DNA of 64,000 bases from Gammaproteobacteria bacterium LSUCC0112. Lineage in GTDB: Bacteria > Pseudomonadota > Gammaproteobacteria > Pseudomonadales > Pseudohongiellaceae. The notes under the pieces are model-generated. The model had not been told where the DNA came from, searched no databases, and saw nothing but the letters and a program-made list of their open reading frames with translations. Shown piece by piece: positions 46,167 through 57,704 of this stretch (position 1 is its first letter; each line of letters opens with the position of its first letter). Where the stretch lies: positions 124,001 to 188,000 of the forward strand of contig SPIB01000004.1 in NCBI GenBank assembly GCA_004535785.1, given 5' to 3'. A program made the position numbers and the translations under genes.

Positions 46167-46195
46167 ATGGTAGTTAATTTGGCGACTTTTTTCAA
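46167..46195 (-). promoter_or_regulatory. Sigma-70 promoter of petA-petBC-sspAB
   Basis: On the minus strand TTGAAA (46195-46190) and TACCAT (46172-46167) are 17 bp apart, downstream of the rpsI terminator and 152 bp before the petA start. The long leader is unexplained. Confidence 0.5.
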
Positions 46196-46256
46196 GCTCA
46201 CCCCTCACCAAAACCACGTTAACCTGTTGAAAAAAAATGAAAATTTATTTTTTTCA

Positions 46257-46293
46257 AACAAAAAAGCGCTGCTCCTGACCGGAACAACGCTTT
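46257..46293 (-). terminator. Rho-independent terminator of rplM-rpsI
   Basis: On the minus strand AAAGCGTTGTTCC and GGAGCAGCGCTTT form a 13-bp stem with two G-U pairs and a GGTCA loop, followed by TTTTTTG. It lies about 55 bp after the rpsI stop. This is the strongest terminator in the window. Confidence 0.88.
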
Positions 46294-46346
46294 AATGACT
46301 CAATGAGCGCGTCAACTTGGCAGCTGACATGCACACCAAGGAAACC

Positions 46347-46739
46347 TTAACGCTTGGAGTACTGAGGACGCTTACGAGCTTTACGCAAGCCCACCTTTTT
46401 ACGCTCGACCGCACGCGCATCACGCGTTACGAAGCCTGCCTTACGCAATGGAGAGCGCAGCTCTTCGTCATAAGCAATCAGGGCACGTGTCAATCCATGA
46501 CGAATTGCGCCAGCCTGACCAAAACTTCCACCACCAGCAACTGTGATCTTGAGATCAAACTTGCCAACCATGTCAACCAGTTCAAGCGGCTGCTGCACAA
46601 TCATGCGCGCCACTTCACGACCGAAGAAATTATCGATAGTGCGGTTATTGATACTGATGCTGCCGGTGCCTTTGGTGATAAAGACGCGCGCAGTTGCAGT
46701 CTTGCGTCGGCCGGTGCCGTAATATTGTGTTGTAGCCAT
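46347..46739 (-). CDS. rpsI: 30S ribosomal protein uS9
   Basis: 130 residues, the standard length. It begins [20 protein letters not shown] and ends [14 protein letters not shown], the conserved basic tail that reaches the ribosomal P-site t[23 protein letters not shown] is also typical. It follows rplM after 27 bp and ends at a strong terminator. Confidence 0.99.
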   Translation of the reverse strand: MATTQYYGTGRRKTATARVFITKGTGSISINNRTIDNFFGREVARMIVQQPLELVDMVGKFDLKITVAGGGSFGQAGAIRHGLTRALIAYDEELRSPLRKAGFVTRDARAVERKKVGLRKARKRPQYSKR

Positions 46740-46766
46740 AAGGACTCAGTAAACCTCGTCGAAAAC

Positions 46767-47195
46767 TTACAGTTGCAGTGCCTGCGGCTGCTGTGCCGCA
46801 TGCGGATGCTCGTTACCCGCATACACTTTGAGCTTCTTGAACATTGCACGACCCAACGGAGTGCGGGGCAGCATACCTTTGATCGCCAGTTTGAGCACGC
46901 GATCAGGGGCACGATCAATCAATTTTTCAAAGCTGAATGATTTCAGCCCACCTGGAAAACCGGTGTGATGATGGTACATCTTGTCTTTGGCTTTGTTGCC
47001 GGTGACACGCACTTTTTCTGCATTAATCACGACCACAAAATCGCCTGTGTCTACGTGTGGGGTGTATTCAGGCTTGTGCTTACCGCGCAAGCGGGTAGCG
47101 ATCTCGGTCGCGATACGGCCGAGGGTCTGGCCTTCTGCATCCACGAGCAGCCAGTTGTGTTCTACATTCTGTGGTTTGGCACTAAAAGTCTTCAT
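46767..47195 (-). CDS. rplM: 50S ribosomal protein uL13
   Basis: 142 residues. It begins [20 protein letters not shown], with [20 protein letters not shown] and [27 protein letters not shown] (in part) as family signatures, and [20 protein letters not shown] near the end. It is transcribed with rpsI from the promoter at 47235-47263. Confidence 0.99.
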   Translation of the reverse strand: MKTFSAKPQNVEHNWLLVDAEGQTLGRIATEIATRLRGKHKPEYTPHVDTGDFVVVINAEKVRVTGNKAKDKMYHHHTGFPGGLKSFSFEKLIDRAPDRVLKLAIKGMLPRTPLGRAMFKKLKVYAGNEHPHAAQQPQALQL

Positions 47196-47234
47196 GAAAC
47201 GTCACCGAACGGGCATTATCTTCAGGGAGCGCGA

Positions 47235-47263
47235 ATACTACCGAAGCATATTGGAAACTTCAA
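47235..47263 (-). promoter_or_regulatory. Sigma-70 promoter of rplM-rpsI
   Basis: TTGAAG (47263-47258) and TAGTAT (47240-47235) on the minus strand are 17 bp apart and 40 bp upstream of the rplM ATG, after the zapE stop. These are the same hexamers and spacing as in the aceE candidate. Confidence 0.55.
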
Positions 47264-47295
47264 GCACTTTGTTCGCTAAAACGACAAGTTGCATA

Positions 47296-48417
47296 TCAAG
47301 GCCTATGCTCCAGCCCAAGATAATCCTCTGATTGCATTTCCAGCAATCGGCTACGTGTGCGCTCAAAAACAAACGACAAACTCGTTCCTGTATACAAATC
47401 CTGTAAAGGAACAGCCGCAGACACCAATAACTTGACGTGCCTGTCATACAGCTCGTCGATCAGGCTGACAAACCGTCTGGCAATGTCGTCTTGCCCTGCA
47501 CTCATTTGCGGCACATTACTCAACACAATCGAATGAAACTGTCGCGCGAGCTCAATATAGTCAAATGCACTGCGGGCGCCCCCACACAGCTGGTCAAAAT
47601 CGAACCATGCAACCCCCTCAGACACCAGGCGCACTGGGACTGCCCTGCCGAGGATGTCTATCCTTCCACTCACCAGACGCTCCGCATGCTCACAAGCAAG
47701 TCGGTCAAAGCCATCTTGTAATGCGACATCTGCTGCCGGGCCAGACGGCGAAAAATACAAACAGGCCTGTTTGAGTGCTCGCAAGCGGTAGTCAATTCCG
47801 CCATCCAACTCAAATACGCGAGTGTGTTGATGAAGCAGTTCTATCGCCGGTAGAAATCGCGCACGCTGAAGACCATTGGCGTACAAACCATCTGGATGAA
47901 TGTTTGACGTCGCCACCAGGACCACACCTCCCTTCATCAAATGCTCCAATAGTCCACCGAGAATCATGGCATCGCCAATATCTGACACAAAAAACTCATC
48001 AAAACACAAAACCCGTGCACGGGCAGCGATACTGGCCGCAACGATCTCAAGCGGATTTTTCTGTTGCTTGAGCTGAGCCAACTCAGCATGCACTTGCTGC
48101 ATAAATCGATGAAAATGGGTTCGTTGTTTACGATCAAATGGTAGACACTCATAAAACGTGTCCATCAGATAGGTTTTGCCTCGACCGACGCCTCCGTAAA
48201 TGTAGAGACCTCTGATAGGAAATGACTGCTCTCGTGACCCTGCCGCAGTCATGATGCGTGCTTTCAAACCGGAGATCAGTCCTGCGGGTTTCTTTTGAGT
48301 GCGCAGCAACTCATCATATAAACGCTGCAATTCTTCAACCGCCGCCGCTTGTGCGACATCAGCTTTAATGATCCCTTGCGCCAGATCGTTCTTGTAGCAC
48401 TGCAAAGGCGTAGCCAT
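47296..48417 (-). CDS. zapE: Cell division ATPase ZapE (AFG1-like)
   Basis: AAA-type ATPase of 373 residues. Walker A is GGVGRGKT at 75-82, Walker B is ARVLCFDEFFVSDIGDAMIL, and ATSNIHPDGLYANGLQRARFLPAIELL is the AFG1/ZapE signature. In E. coli ZapE acts at the Z-ring during late constriction and under low oxygen. Upstream of rplM-rpsI and divergent from zapG, another division-linked gene. Confidence 0.95.
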   Translation of the reverse strand: MATPLQCYKNDLAQGIIKADVAQAAAVEELQRLYDELLRTQKKPAGLISGLKARIMTAAGSREQSFPIRGLYIYGGVGRGKTYLMDTFYECLPFDRKQRTHFHRFMQQVHAELAQLKQQKNPLEIVAASIAARARVLCFDEFFVSDIGDAMILGGLLEHLMKGGVVLVATSNIHPDGLYANGLQRARFLPAIELLHQHTRVFELDGGIDYRLRALKQACLYFSPSGPAADVALQDGFDRLACEHAERLVSGRIDILGRAVPVRLVSEGVAWFDFDQLCGGARSAFDYIELARQFHSIVLSNVPQMSAGQDDIARRFVSLIDELYDRHVKLLVSAAVPLQDLYTGTSLSFVFERTRSRLLEMQSEDYLGLEHRP

Positions 48418-48588
48418 TTAGCATTTGATCCAATGAAAAGGCGCGCATTTTAAGTCATTTTGTGTGCTGGCACCACGCCAAATCCGGAGAGCCCGTCAAC
48501 AATCAACAACCTTCGTGCTAGAATTCCTGCGGGCCAAACGTTGATATCCACGTTATACTTGTGGCATTTCTCAGAGGGATTACCACCA

Positions 48589-49026
48589 ATGATATGGTTA
48601 ACTGGCGTTGTGTGCCTTGCAATCGGCGTGGCAGCAGGCTTTTTCATAGCACCGCGATTCAGCAACAGCAATCCTGAAAAAATTGTCGAGCTTGAGACAA
48701 AAATCCAGGATCTTCAGCGTCATCACGCTGATTACCGGGAGCACGTCAGTGAACATTTCAGCGCAACAGCAGATCTCGTCCATAATATGACAGAGAGCTA
48801 TCGCGACGTTTATCAACATCTCGCCAGAGGCGCTCAAGATCTTTGTAACGATGAAGTGGCTGGCAAATTGCTGCCTTCGTCAGAGCAATCCATGTTCTCT
48901 GGCCCCGATGGCGATACCATGGAACCACCAAAAGACTACGCACCGCGAAGGGTAGGCACTCAGAGCGGCGCACTGTCCGAAGGTTTCGGACTTGAGCGCG
49001 ACAAGTCATTGGAAGATGAGCGTTAA
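48589..49026 (+). CDS. zapG: ZapG/YhcB-family inner-membrane protein (DUF1043)
   Basis: A 145-residue protein with one N-terminal membrane span (MIWLTGVVCLAIGVAAGFFI, residues 1-20) followed by a coiled coil (PEKIVELETKIQDLQRHHADYREHV) and the family block HFSATADLVHNMTESYRDVYQHLA. The C-terminal 50 residues are Pro/Gly-rich and likely disordered. I choose the ATG at 48589 because the preceding 43 codons are not conserved and the membrane span starts there. YhcB links cell division and envelope growth in E. coli. Confidence 0.92.
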   Translation: MIWLTGVVCLAIGVAAGFFIAPRFSNSNPEKIVELETKIQDLQRHHADYREHVSEHFSATADLVHNMTESYRDVYQHLARGAQDLCNDEVAGKLLPSSEQSMFSGPDGDTMEPPKDYAPRRVGTQSGALSEGFGLERDKSLEDER

Positions 49027-49134
49027 ATAATCAGGTCACCTGACGAACCTGTTTAAACCAATAAACCTGATAACCTGGCTGAACAACCACAGCATGTTTG
49101 CTGCGCGTTGTTGCGCCACCTGCAAGGCGAAATC

Positions 49135-50040
49135 ATGGCTGATTACAACCTGACCCACCTGAAACAACTGGAAGCAGAAAGCATCCACATTATGCGCGAG
49201 GTAGCCGCGGAGTTTGACAACCCGGTCATGCTGTACTCGATCGGTAAAGACTCATCCGTGATGCTGCACCTGGCATTGAAGGCGTTTTATCCCGGACGAC
49301 TGCCCTTTCCCTTGATGCATGTGGATACCACCTGGAAATTTCGCGAGATGATTGAGTTTCGCGACACTCAGATGAAAAAGCTTGGTCTGGACCTGATTGT
49401 TCATATCAATCAGGAAGGTGTTGATGCTGGCATTGGCCCGTTCACACACGGCAGTGAAAAGCATACAGATGTGATGAAAACCCAAAGTCTGCGGCAGGCA
49501 CTGGACAAGCATAAATTTGATGCCGCGTTTGGTGGAGGCCGGCGAGATGAAGAGAAGTCTCGAGCAAAAGAACGCGTGTTTTCCTTCCGTGACAAAAATC
49601 ATCGCTGGGACCCCAAAAACCAACGCCCTGAGCTTTGGAACATCTACAACGGCAAAGTGAATAAAGGTGAAAGTATCCGCGTATTCCCTTTATCCAACTG
49701 GACAGAGCTGGATATCTGGCAATATATCTATCTGAATAATATCGATATTGTGCCTTTGTACTTCGCTAAAAAACGTCCCGTTGTCAACATGGACGGCGTA
49801 GACATCATGGTCGACGACGATCGGATGCCTGTTGAAGGCAAAAAAATTGAACACAAGATGGTGAGATTCCGCACACTGGGTTGCTATCCGCTGACCGGGG
49901 CTGTGGAATCCACCGCGACAACATTACCGGAAATCATCCAGGAAATGCTGCTGACCACAAGCTCAGAGCGCCAAGGGCGTCTGATCGACTCTGATCAGGC
50001 AGGTTCAATGGAAGAGAAAAAGCGCAAAGGATACTTCTGA
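49135..50040 (+). CDS. cysD: Sulfate adenylyltransferase subunit 2
   Basis: Catalytic subunit of ATP sulfurylase, which makes adenosine-5'-phosphosulfate. It has 301 residues from the ATG at 49135 ([23 protein letters not shown]). The PP-loop [18 protein letters not shown] lies near 38-55 and [21 protein letters not shown] near 130-150. The C-terminal RKGYF is the usual end. It is one base before cysNC, its GTPase partner. Confidence 0.97.
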   Translation: MADYNLTHLKQLEAESIHIMREVAAEFDNPVMLYSIGKDSSVMLHLALKAFYPGRLPFPLMHVDTTWKFREMIEFRDTQMKKLGLDLIVHINQEGVDAGIGPFTHGSEKHTDVMKTQSLRQALDKHKFDAAFGGGRRDEEKSRAKERVFSFRDKNHRWDPKNQRPELWNIYNGKVNKGESIRVFPLSNWTELDIWQYIYLNNIDIVPLYFAKKRPVVNMDGVDIMVDDDRMPVEGKKIEHKMVRFRTLGCYPLTGAVESTATTLPEIIQEMLLTTSSERQGRLIDSDQAGSMEEKKRKGYF

Positions 50041-50041
50041 G

Positions 50042-51955
50042 ATGTCACATCAATCCGAACTTATCAGCACCGATATCACAGCCTATCTGGCGCAGCATGA
50101 GCGCAAGGAACTGCTACGACTGCTGACCTGCGGCAGTGTTGACGATGGGAAAAGCACACTGATCGGGCGTCTGTTGCACGACTCTAAAATGATTTATGAA
50201 GATCAATTGGCGGCAATTACCAAAGCCAGCATCAAATCAGGCACGACCGGCGGCAAAGTCGACCTGGCGCTGCTGGTAGACGGTCTGCAAGCAGAACGCG
50301 AACAAGGCATTACCATTGATGTCGCGTATCGTTATTTTTCAACGTCAAAACGCAAATTTATTATTGCTGACACCCCTGGCCACGAGCAGTACACCCGCAA
50401 TATGGCAACAGGCGCATCCACCTGTGATCTGGCTATCATTCTGATCGACGCCCGTCATGGCGTGCAGGTACAAACTCGTCGGCACAGCTTTATTACATCC
50501 TTGTTGGGCATCAAGCATATTGTTGTTGCCATCAACAAAATGGATCTGGTGGACTACAGCCAGGATGTATTCGAAAAAATCAAAGCTGACTACATCGCAT
50601 TCAGTAAAAAACTACGCAATGCTGAGTTTCATTTCATACCCATGTCAGCACTGGACGGTGACAATGTTGTCAATCGCAGTGAGTTTATGCCCTGGTATGA
50701 AGGCCCTGCATTGATGTCACTTCTGGAGACCGTAGAGATATCCGAAGACAGAAACTTTGATGATTTTCGCTACCCGGTTCAGTACGTTAACCGTCCCAAC
50801 CTGAACTTCCGTGGTTTCTGCGGCACGATTGCCTCCGGTGTCGTGCGCAAAGGTGATGAAATTGCGGTTCTACCTTCAGGCAAAAAGAGCCGAATCAAAT
50901 CGATTGTTACCTATGACGAAGAACTTGAAATGGCATTCGCCGATATGGCGATTACACTGACGCTGGAAGATGAAATTGATATCAGCCGCGGTGACATGAT
51001 AGTGCATCGCGACAACACGCCCGTGGTGGCTGAAGATTTTGACGCTACGGTGGTATGGATGACCGACGCTGCGTTGCTACCCGGCAAACTGTACGACTTC
51101 AAGTTGGGCAGCAAAACCGTGAGCGGTCGCGTTACTGCTATGAAGCACCGCATCGACGTCAACACTCTTGAAGAATTGCCGGCACCCGGTCTTGAACTGA
51201 ATGAAATTGGCTTGTGCGAAATCAGTGTCGACCAGCCGGTTTGCATAGACAGTTATGAAAAAAACCGCAGCACCGGTGCATTTATTGTGATCGACCGACT
51301 GACCAACGTCACCGTTGGGGCAGGCATGATTAATCTGGAAATTGCCGCAGCGAAGCGTCAGATCAAACGTAGCAGCACGGTGCATGTGACCAAAGAAGAG
51401 CGCTCTGCTCGCTATGGCCAGAAGCCTGTCACCATCATGTTTATTGGCGTGTCCGGTTCTGGCAAATCAACACTGGCGCATGGCCTTGAGCGACGATTGT
51501 TTGACATGGGCAGAGTCAGCACGGTGCTCGACGGCAAAGCCATGCGACTGGGGATCAGCAAAGATCTGGCTCATGACGCAACTGGACGGGCTGAAAACCT
51601 GCGTCGAAGCGCCCATATCGCGCGTTTGCTGAACGACTCTGGCTTAATTTGCTGTGCCGCCTTTGTCGCCCCGAACCCTGATTCGCGCGAACATGCACTC
51701 AGCGTCATCGGCAAGGACAATTGTGTCACTGTGTACCTGAATCCGCCTATGTCGGTATGCCAGCACCGAGACCCCAGCGGCATTTATGCAGCAGCAGAAG
51801 CCACTGGCACTGCAGAAGTACCGGGTATCACTTTCCCCTACCCTGAACCGGAACACATAGATCTTGAGCTGAATACAGAGACATTAACAGTCGAGGACTG
51901 CCTCGATCAGGTTATTGCCCTGATGCAAGACAAAGGCATTATCGCCGGCCGTTGA
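50042..51955 (+). CDS. cysNC: Bifunctional sulfate adenylyltransferase GTPase / APS kinase
   Basis: A 637-residue fusion. Residues about 1-445 are CysN, a GTPase related to elongation factor Tu ([16 protein letters not shown] near 30, [24 protein letters not shown]) that drives CysD. Residues about 455-637 are APS kinase (CysC) with P-loop GVSGSGKST at 469-477, making PAPS. In the kinase domain the switch region contains [15 protein letters not shown]. The fusion is normal for Pseudomonas-like bacteria; enterobacteria have separate genes. Confidence 0.97.
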   Translation: MSHQSELISTDITAYLAQHERKELLRLLTCGSVDDGKSTLIGRLLHDSKMIYEDQLAAITKASIKSGTTGGKVDLALLVDGLQAEREQGITIDVAYRYFSTSKRKFIIADTPGHEQYTRNMATGASTCDLAIILIDARHGVQVQTRRHSFITSLLGIKHIVVAINKMDLVDYSQDVFEKIKADYIAFSKKLRNAEFHFIPMSALDGDNVVNRSEFMPWYEGPALMSLLETVEISEDRNFDDFRYPVQYVNRPNLNFRGFCGTIASGVVRKGDEIAVLPSGKKSRIKSIVTYDEELEMAFADMAITLTLEDEIDISRGDMIVHRDNTPVVAEDFDATVVWMTDAALLPGKLYDFKLGSKTVSGRVTAMKHRIDVNTLEELPAPGLELNEIGLCEISVDQPVCIDSYEKNRSTGAFIVIDRLTNVTVGAGMINLEIAAAKRQIKRSSTVHVTKEERSARYGQKPVTIMFIGVSGSGKSTLAHGLERRLFDMGRVSTVLDGKAMRLGISKDLAHDATGRAENLRRSAHIARLLNDSGLICCAAFVAPNPDSREHALSVIGKDNCVTVYLNPPMSVCQHRDPSGIYAAAEATGTAEVPGITFPYPEPEHIDLELNTETLTVEDCLDQVIALMQDKGIIAGR

Positions 51956-51974
51956 CCCGGTGTTCAGACCGGGT
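51955..51974. terminator. Weak hairpin between cysNC and the convergent nif3-type gene
   Basis: ACCCGG and CCGGGT form a perfect 6-bp stem with an 8-nt loop spanning both stop codons. There is no T-run on either side, so it may be a bidirectional or factor-assisted end signal at best. Confidence 0.3.
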
Positions 51975-52725
51975 TGTGAATATCGATAAAGGTATGGCGG
52001 ATACCAAAGCGTTGGGCGAGAAACTCTCCCAGCGCTTGCACGCCATATCGCTCGGTCGCATGGTGTCCGGCAGCAAAATAGTGCATGCCATGTTCCTGTG
52101 CGATATGCACCGTAGGCTCTGAAATCTCGCCTGAGATATAGGCATCAATGCCCAGCTTTGCAGCCTGTTCGATGTATTGCTGAGCGGCGCCTGTACACCA
52201 CGCAACTCGGCGTATCGGTCGGTTTTCAGCATCGATGTGTAGCGCATCACGATTGAGCGCCAGGCAGATACGTGCGCGTAACTCAGTGCCCGTCAGCGCC
52301 TCAGGCAAATCCGCAATCAAACCCATGACCTGATTGTTCTGCTTCAGCAACTCCCCCGAGGGTACAAACCCCAGTTTGTGCGCCAACTGCACGTTGTTTC
52401 CAAACTCTGCATGCGCATCCAACGGCAGATGATAGGCCAACAGACTGATGTCATTATCAAGCAAGGTTTTGATACGCTTGCGTTTTAGTCCAGTAATCAC
52501 TGAATCCTCACCTCGCCAGAAATAACCGTGGTGCACCAGAATGGCATCAGCCCCCTGCTCCACGGCCGCGTCCAACAAACGCTGACTGGCTGTTACCCCG
52601 CTGATCAAATGACGAATGACGGTCTTGCCCTCCACCTGCAGCCCATTCGGGCAATAATCATTAAACTGATCCGGTTTTAACAGTCGGTTTGTTTCAGTTA
52701 ACAATTCACGTAACTCTATCTGCAT
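51964..52725 (-). CDS. Nif3-like dinuclear metal-centre protein (YbgI family)
   Basis: A 253-residue member of the NIF3/YbgI family, which forms hexameric toroids with a two-metal site; proposed activities include GTP cyclohydrolase-like reactions, but none is settled. NDYCPNGLQVEGK near 22-34, ILVHHGYFWRGED near 62-74, LLAYHLPLDAH near 95-105 and AGHHATERYGVQALGEFL at the end carry the metal-ligand histidines and glutamate. It is divergent from algW across 113 bp, as in Pseudomonas. Confidence 0.93.
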   Translation of the reverse strand: MQIELRELLTETNRLLKPDQFNDYCPNGLQVEGKTVIRHLISGVTASQRLLDAAVEQGADAILVHHGYFWRGEDSVITGLKRKRIKTLLDNDISLLAYHLPLDAHAEFGNNVQLAHKLGFVPSGELLKQNNQVMGLIADLPEALTGTELRARICLALNRDALHIDAENRPIRRVAWCTGAAQQYIEQAAKLGIDAYISGEISEPTVHIAQEHGMHYFAAGHHATERYGVQALGEFLAQRFGIRHTFIDIHNPV

Positions 52726-52838
52726 TGCGCTCTTCCTTAATTAGGCAGCTTTCGCTAATTACCTTCACTTACTCAGCAAATCTTCGCATAATGCGCCTGA
52801 CTTCCAAATACTCGCAACCAGGCTTGACCGATTTACTC

Positions 52839-54032
52839 ATGAAAAAAGTTCTGCAATTCATAGGCTGGCCGGTGATTAGCGGTGTTCTTCTGGCGCTGGT
52901 GCTTGTGCAGTTTCAACAAATGCAGGACGTCCGCCGCTTGTTGCTTGAGCGGACAGACAGTCAACCAACTGCGGTGATATCGGCTCCCGCAGATCAGTTG
53001 TCAGCACCATCCTTCGCCGATGCCATTACCCGGGCCGCACCATCCGTTGTCAGCATACACTCAACAATCCGCGAACAGATTCAATTGCCCCCGGCTGAGG
53101 AAATACCCGCAGCGTTACGCGACCTGTTGCAGAACATACCGGCCGAGCGACTCTGGGAAAGCCTCGGGTCGGGGGTAGCCGTCAGCGACCAAGGGCATAT
53201 ACTCACTGCGCTGCACGTCATTGAAGGCGCTGAAGACATTGAGGTGCATTTTTATAATGCTCAACAAGCCAGTGTTACCGCTAGCGCAACACTGATCGGG
53301 TCTGACCCGAGCACAGATCTGGCGCTGCTCAAAGTTGAAAGTGGCATGTTACCACCTGCCATCCCTATAGGATCTTCGGACAGTGTCCGAGTGGGTGACG
53401 TAGTGCTGACCATTGGTTATCCGCGCAGGGATCTGATGACACAAAAATCCGTGTCCAGCGGCATTGTCAGCGCACTCGGTATTCCTCGCGACGGGTTGCC
53501 CATTGTTGAGTACATTCAAACGGATGCCGCCATGAATTATGGCAACTCCGGGGGTGCATTGATCAATACCCGGGGAGAGTTGATTGGTATCAATTCGTTT
53601 ATTTATTCCGAGTCTGGCAATTCCGACGGTATCGGTTTTGCTGTGCCCGTCAATAAAGCCATGATTGTTGTTGAACAATTAATTGCGCGTGGTGAAGTGA
53701 CGCCCGGTTATCTGGGGGTGATTACTGGCGAGATGTTAACAGAGGAATCCAGCAGCAGCTTTTTTGGCACCCCGGATATTGATGGACTCTTGATCGAACA
53801 GGTCACCGCTGGCAGTCCCGCCGAAAATGCAGGCGTACGGGCCGGGGATGTCATGACGGCAATTGACGGGACCGCCATTCGCAGTGTGATCAGTGCGATT
53901 GAGCAAATCAATCGGAAAGCACCCGGGCAAACGGTGGATCTGAGAATTTTCCGCAGTGGTAGCTACGAAACGATTTCAGTTGTGCTGGGCACCGGTACAG
54001 CTCAGTACCGAACCCAAGCACAAGAAGACTGA
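52839..54032 (+). CDS. algW: Periplasmic stress-sensing serine protease (DegS/AlgW)
   Basis: Membrane-anchored HtrA-family protease that cleaves an anti-sigma factor (RseA/MucA type) when mis-assembled outer-membrane proteins accumulate. It has 397 residues from the ATG at 52839 (MKKVLQFIGWPVISGVLLAL); upstream in-frame ATGs add no conserved sequence. One N-terminal span (about 6-24), a protease domain with the triad His126, Asp160 and Ser237 (YGNSGGAL), and a single PDZ domain at about 285-385. A single PDZ plus anchor separates it from DegP. The His motif is LTALHVIEG rather than the usual LTNNHVI. Confidence 0.94.
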   Translation: MKKVLQFIGWPVISGVLLALVLVQFQQMQDVRRLLLERTDSQPTAVISAPADQLSAPSFADAITRAAPSVVSIHSTIREQIQLPPAEEIPAALRDLLQNIPAERLWESLGSGVAVSDQGHILTALHVIEGAEDIEVHFYNAQQASVTASATLIGSDPSTDLALLKVESGMLPPAIPIGSSDSVRVGDVVLTIGYPRRDLMTQKSVSSGIVSALGIPRDGLPIVEYIQTDAAMNYGNSGGALINTRGELIGINSFIYSESGNSDGIGFAVPVNKAMIVVEQLIARGEVTPGYLGVITGEMLTEESSSSFFGTPDIDGLLIEQVTAGSPAENAGVRAGDVMTAIDGTAIRSVISAIEQINRKAPGQTVDLRIFRSGSYETISVVLGTGTAQYRTQAQED

Positions 54033-54052
54033 ACGCGGGTTTAGCTATCCTC

Positions 54053-55396
54053 TCAGGCTTTTCCTCGCGTGTGGCGGCCGGGAATACGCCACGCAGCAGA
54101 GAGTGCATGCGCCTGTAAATGTTCATTGATCGCCAACGTTTCTGCCACCGGCGCCAATGCTGCAGCGCCTGCTGGCGAGCAGTTAATGATGGAACTGCGC
54201 TTCTGGAAATCGTAAACACCCAGCGGCGAGAAAAACCGGGCAGTTCCCGAGGTCGGTAAAACGTGACACGGCCCAGCGCAATAATCCCCCAAGGCCTCGG
54301 GTGTATGTCTGCCCATAAAAATCGCACCGGCATGTCGAACACCGGACAACCAGGACTGTGGGTCGTCGACAGACAATTCCAGGTGCTCGGGTGCAATCAG
54401 ATTACAAATACGCAATGCCTCGGTTTTGTTCGCCGCAAAGATCAACGCACCACGCTCGCGCAGTGACGTCCGAATGATTGCCTCACGACTCATCTGCGGC
54501 AGCAGTTGATTGATGCTGTCTTGAACAGCATCCAGAAACGAACGGTCGGTACTGATTAAAATTGATTGCGCCTGCTCATCGTGCTCGGCCTGTGAAAACA
54601 GATCCATCGCAATCCAATCCGGGTCGGTTTTACCGTCACAGACAATGGTCAATTCAGACGGGCCTGCCACCATATCAATGCCAACTTCACCAAACACCTG
54701 CTTCTTGGCGGCGGCGACATAGACGTTACCCGGACCCGTAATCTTATCCACTCGCGGAACAGTCTGAGTTCCAAACGCCAGCGCGGCAATGGCCTGTGCA
54801 CCACCAATGGTAAACAGTCGATCGATGCCTGCAACAGCAGCAGCGGCGAATATCAGCCGACCCGCACCCCCTGCGTCATCCCCGTAAGGGGTTGGGACAA
54901 CGGCGATGATTTCGTCAACACCCGCCACGCGCGCTGGAATGGCATTCATGAGTACCGACGACGGGTAATTGGCTTTACCACCCGGCACATAAAGACCCAC
55001 ACGCTCCAGAGGAATGACGTGTTGTCCATAAACAGAACCATCCGCCTCTTCGTATTGCCAGGACGGTTGCATCTGCCGCTCATGATACAAGCGGATACGC
55101 TCAGCAGCGTTTAACAACGCATCTCTTTGCACGGTTGTGAGGCTATCCAGCGAGGTCTGCATCTGGGTCTTGCTGACTTCCAGCTCAGACATGCTGTTCA
55201 CGTCACGACGATCAAAACGACGGGTGTAATCCAGAACAGCTTCGTCACCACGCTTGCGAACATCGGCAAGAATATCCGAGACCACCCTATTGAGTTTTTT
55301 GTCCTCAATCATGCGTCGATCAAGCAATGACGAGAGGGCGACATCAAAGCCCGCTGCGTCTGACTGCATGCGTCGAATAATCAGTTGCTCGCTCAT
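54053..55396 (-). CDS. hisD: Histidinol dehydrogenase
   Basis: Zinc enzyme that oxidises histidinol to histidine in two steps. It has 447 residues. [44 protein letters not shown] and [14 protein letters not shown] are the conserved blocks; the metal and base residues lie in [16 protein letters not shown] and APEHLEL. It overlaps hisG by 4 bp. hisC, which follows hisD in Pseudomonas, is not next to it here; the next gene is the convergent algW. Confidence 0.97.
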   Translation of the reverse strand: MSEQLIIRRMQSDAAGFDVALSSLLDRRMIEDKKLNRVVSDILADVRKRGDEAVLDYTRRFDRRDVNSMSELEVSKTQMQTSLDSLTTVQRDALLNAAERIRLYHERQMQPSWQYEEADGSVYGQHVIPLERVGLYVPGGKANYPSSVLMNAIPARVAGVDEIIAVVPTPYGDDAGGAGRLIFAAAAVAGIDRLFTIGGAQAIAALAFGTQTVPRVDKITGPGNVYVAAAKKQVFGEVGIDMVAGPSELTIVCDGKTDPDWIAMDLFSQAEHDEQAQSILISTDRSFLDAVQDSINQLLPQMSREAIIRTSLRERGALIFAANKTEALRICNLIAPEHLELSVDDPQSWLSGVRHAGAIFMGRHTPEALGDYCAGPCHVLPTSGTARFFSPLGVYDFQKRSSIINCSPAGAAALAPVAETLAINEHLQAHALSAAWRIPGRHTRGKA

Positions 55397-56049
55397 GATT
55401 CACCCCGACTTGCCACCACTTCACCGAGTTTTGACAGCAACTGACTGACAGCCTGATGTTTCATTTTCATTGAGGCTTTATTAACGATGACGCGCGAACT
55501 GATATGCGCAATGGTCTCCAGCGGTTCAAGTCCGTTGGCACGCAAGGTATTGCCGCTGTCAACAATATCAACTATCCAGTCAGCCAGTCCCATGGATGGT
55601 GCCAGTTCTAGTGCGCCATTCAATTTGATGATATCGGTTTGCAAACCTTGTCCGGCGAAATAACGACGCGCAATGTTGACGAACTTGCTGGCAACTTTGA
55701 CACGGCCCCGTGGCGCATTGGCTCCCACCGGCGCAGCTGTCATCAAACGGCAGCGCGCAATGCCTAGATCCAACGGCTCATAAAATGCATCCTCACCGTA
55801 TTCCATCAGCAGGTCTTTGCCGACAACGCCCAGATCTGCGCTGCCAAACTCGACATATGTCGGCACATCCGAACCACGCACAATCATGATGCGCAGTCCC
55901 GGCACATTGGTATCAAATATCAATTTACGGCTTTTGCTATGATCTTCAAGCAGATGGATACCCGTGTCAGCCAATAACGGCATCACTTCTTCCAATATCC
56001 GACCTTTGGTCAGCGCTATGACAATCGGCTGCCCTGTCATATCCATCAT
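55393..56049 (-). CDS. hisG: ATP phosphoribosyltransferase, short form
   Basis: First enzyme of histidine synthesis. At 218 residues it is the short HisG type, which lacks the C-terminal regulatory domain and in known cases needs HisZ for activity; hisZ is not in this window. [16 protein letters not shown] near 11, [31 protein letters not shown] in the middle, and the PRPP loop [14 protein letters not shown] near 162-175 are clear. The start could be any of three close ATGs (56049, 56046, 56040). Confidence 0.96.
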   Translation of the reverse strand: MMDMTGQPIVIALTKGRILEEVMPLLADTGIHLLEDHSKSRKLIFDTNVPGLRIMIVRGSDVPTYVEFGSADLGVVGKDLLMEYGEDAFYEPLDLGIARCRLMTAAPVGANAPRGRVKVASKFVNIARRYFAGQGLQTDIIKLNGALELAPSMGLADWIVDIVDSGNTLRANGLEPLETIAHISSRVIVNKASMKMKHQAVSQLLSKLGEVVASRGES

Positions 56050-56078
56050 GCTATTAATTCCTTGCTTTGAATTCGATC

Positions 56079-57371
<1,293 letters not shown>

Positions 57372-57425
57372 CTAACTCTTTAGGATTAATGCGGTTGTAT
57401 TAACACCATCCCGATACCGGCAAGA

Positions 57426-57665
57426 TCAGCTGGCGGCTTCCTCGGGGGTTTGCAACTTCATACTGATCGCATGAATCGTCCCGGACGCGATATGTGCATT
57501 CAAGTATTGATAAATCAGCTGTTGGCGTTTGACGGCGCCAAGCCCGGCAAATACTGAACCGACCGCGGCAAGCTGGAACTTGCCGCCGCCGCCTTCGACC
57601 TGAATATCACAGCCGGGCAATTCAGCTGACAACAACTCTTTTATAGTTTGTGCATCTATGCTCAT
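57426..57665 (-). CDS. ibaG: BolA-family protein IbaG
   Basis: A 79-residue protein of the BolA/IbaG family, acting with monothiol glutaredoxins in iron-sulfur handling and acid response. The family core is seen as VEGGGGKFQLAAVGSVFAGLGAVKRQQLIYQYL followed by IHAISMKLQTPEE. It lies between mlaC and murA, as in other gammaproteobacteria. Confidence 0.94.
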   Translation of the reverse strand: MSIDAQTIKELLSAELPGCDIQVEGGGGKFQLAAVGSVFAGLGAVKRQQLIYQYLNAHIASGTIHAISMKLQTPEEAAS

Positions 57666-57704
57666 CTATGGGGCCTACTCCAGCTATGCAGGAATGAATT
57701 CAAC

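Larger units (their letters stand above)
46016..46346. other. Gap between petA and rpsI
   Basis: 331 bp without a gene. It holds the rpsI terminator (46257-46293), an A/T-rich stretch (about 46225-46262) and the candidate petA promoter (46167-46195). I see no small reading frame with a ribosome site and no further repeats. Confidence 0.6.

Noticed and set aside
46317-46940. A 207-codon open frame on the plus strand
   Set aside because: It is antisense to rpsI and the end of rplM, both certain genes, and runs out of their terminator region.
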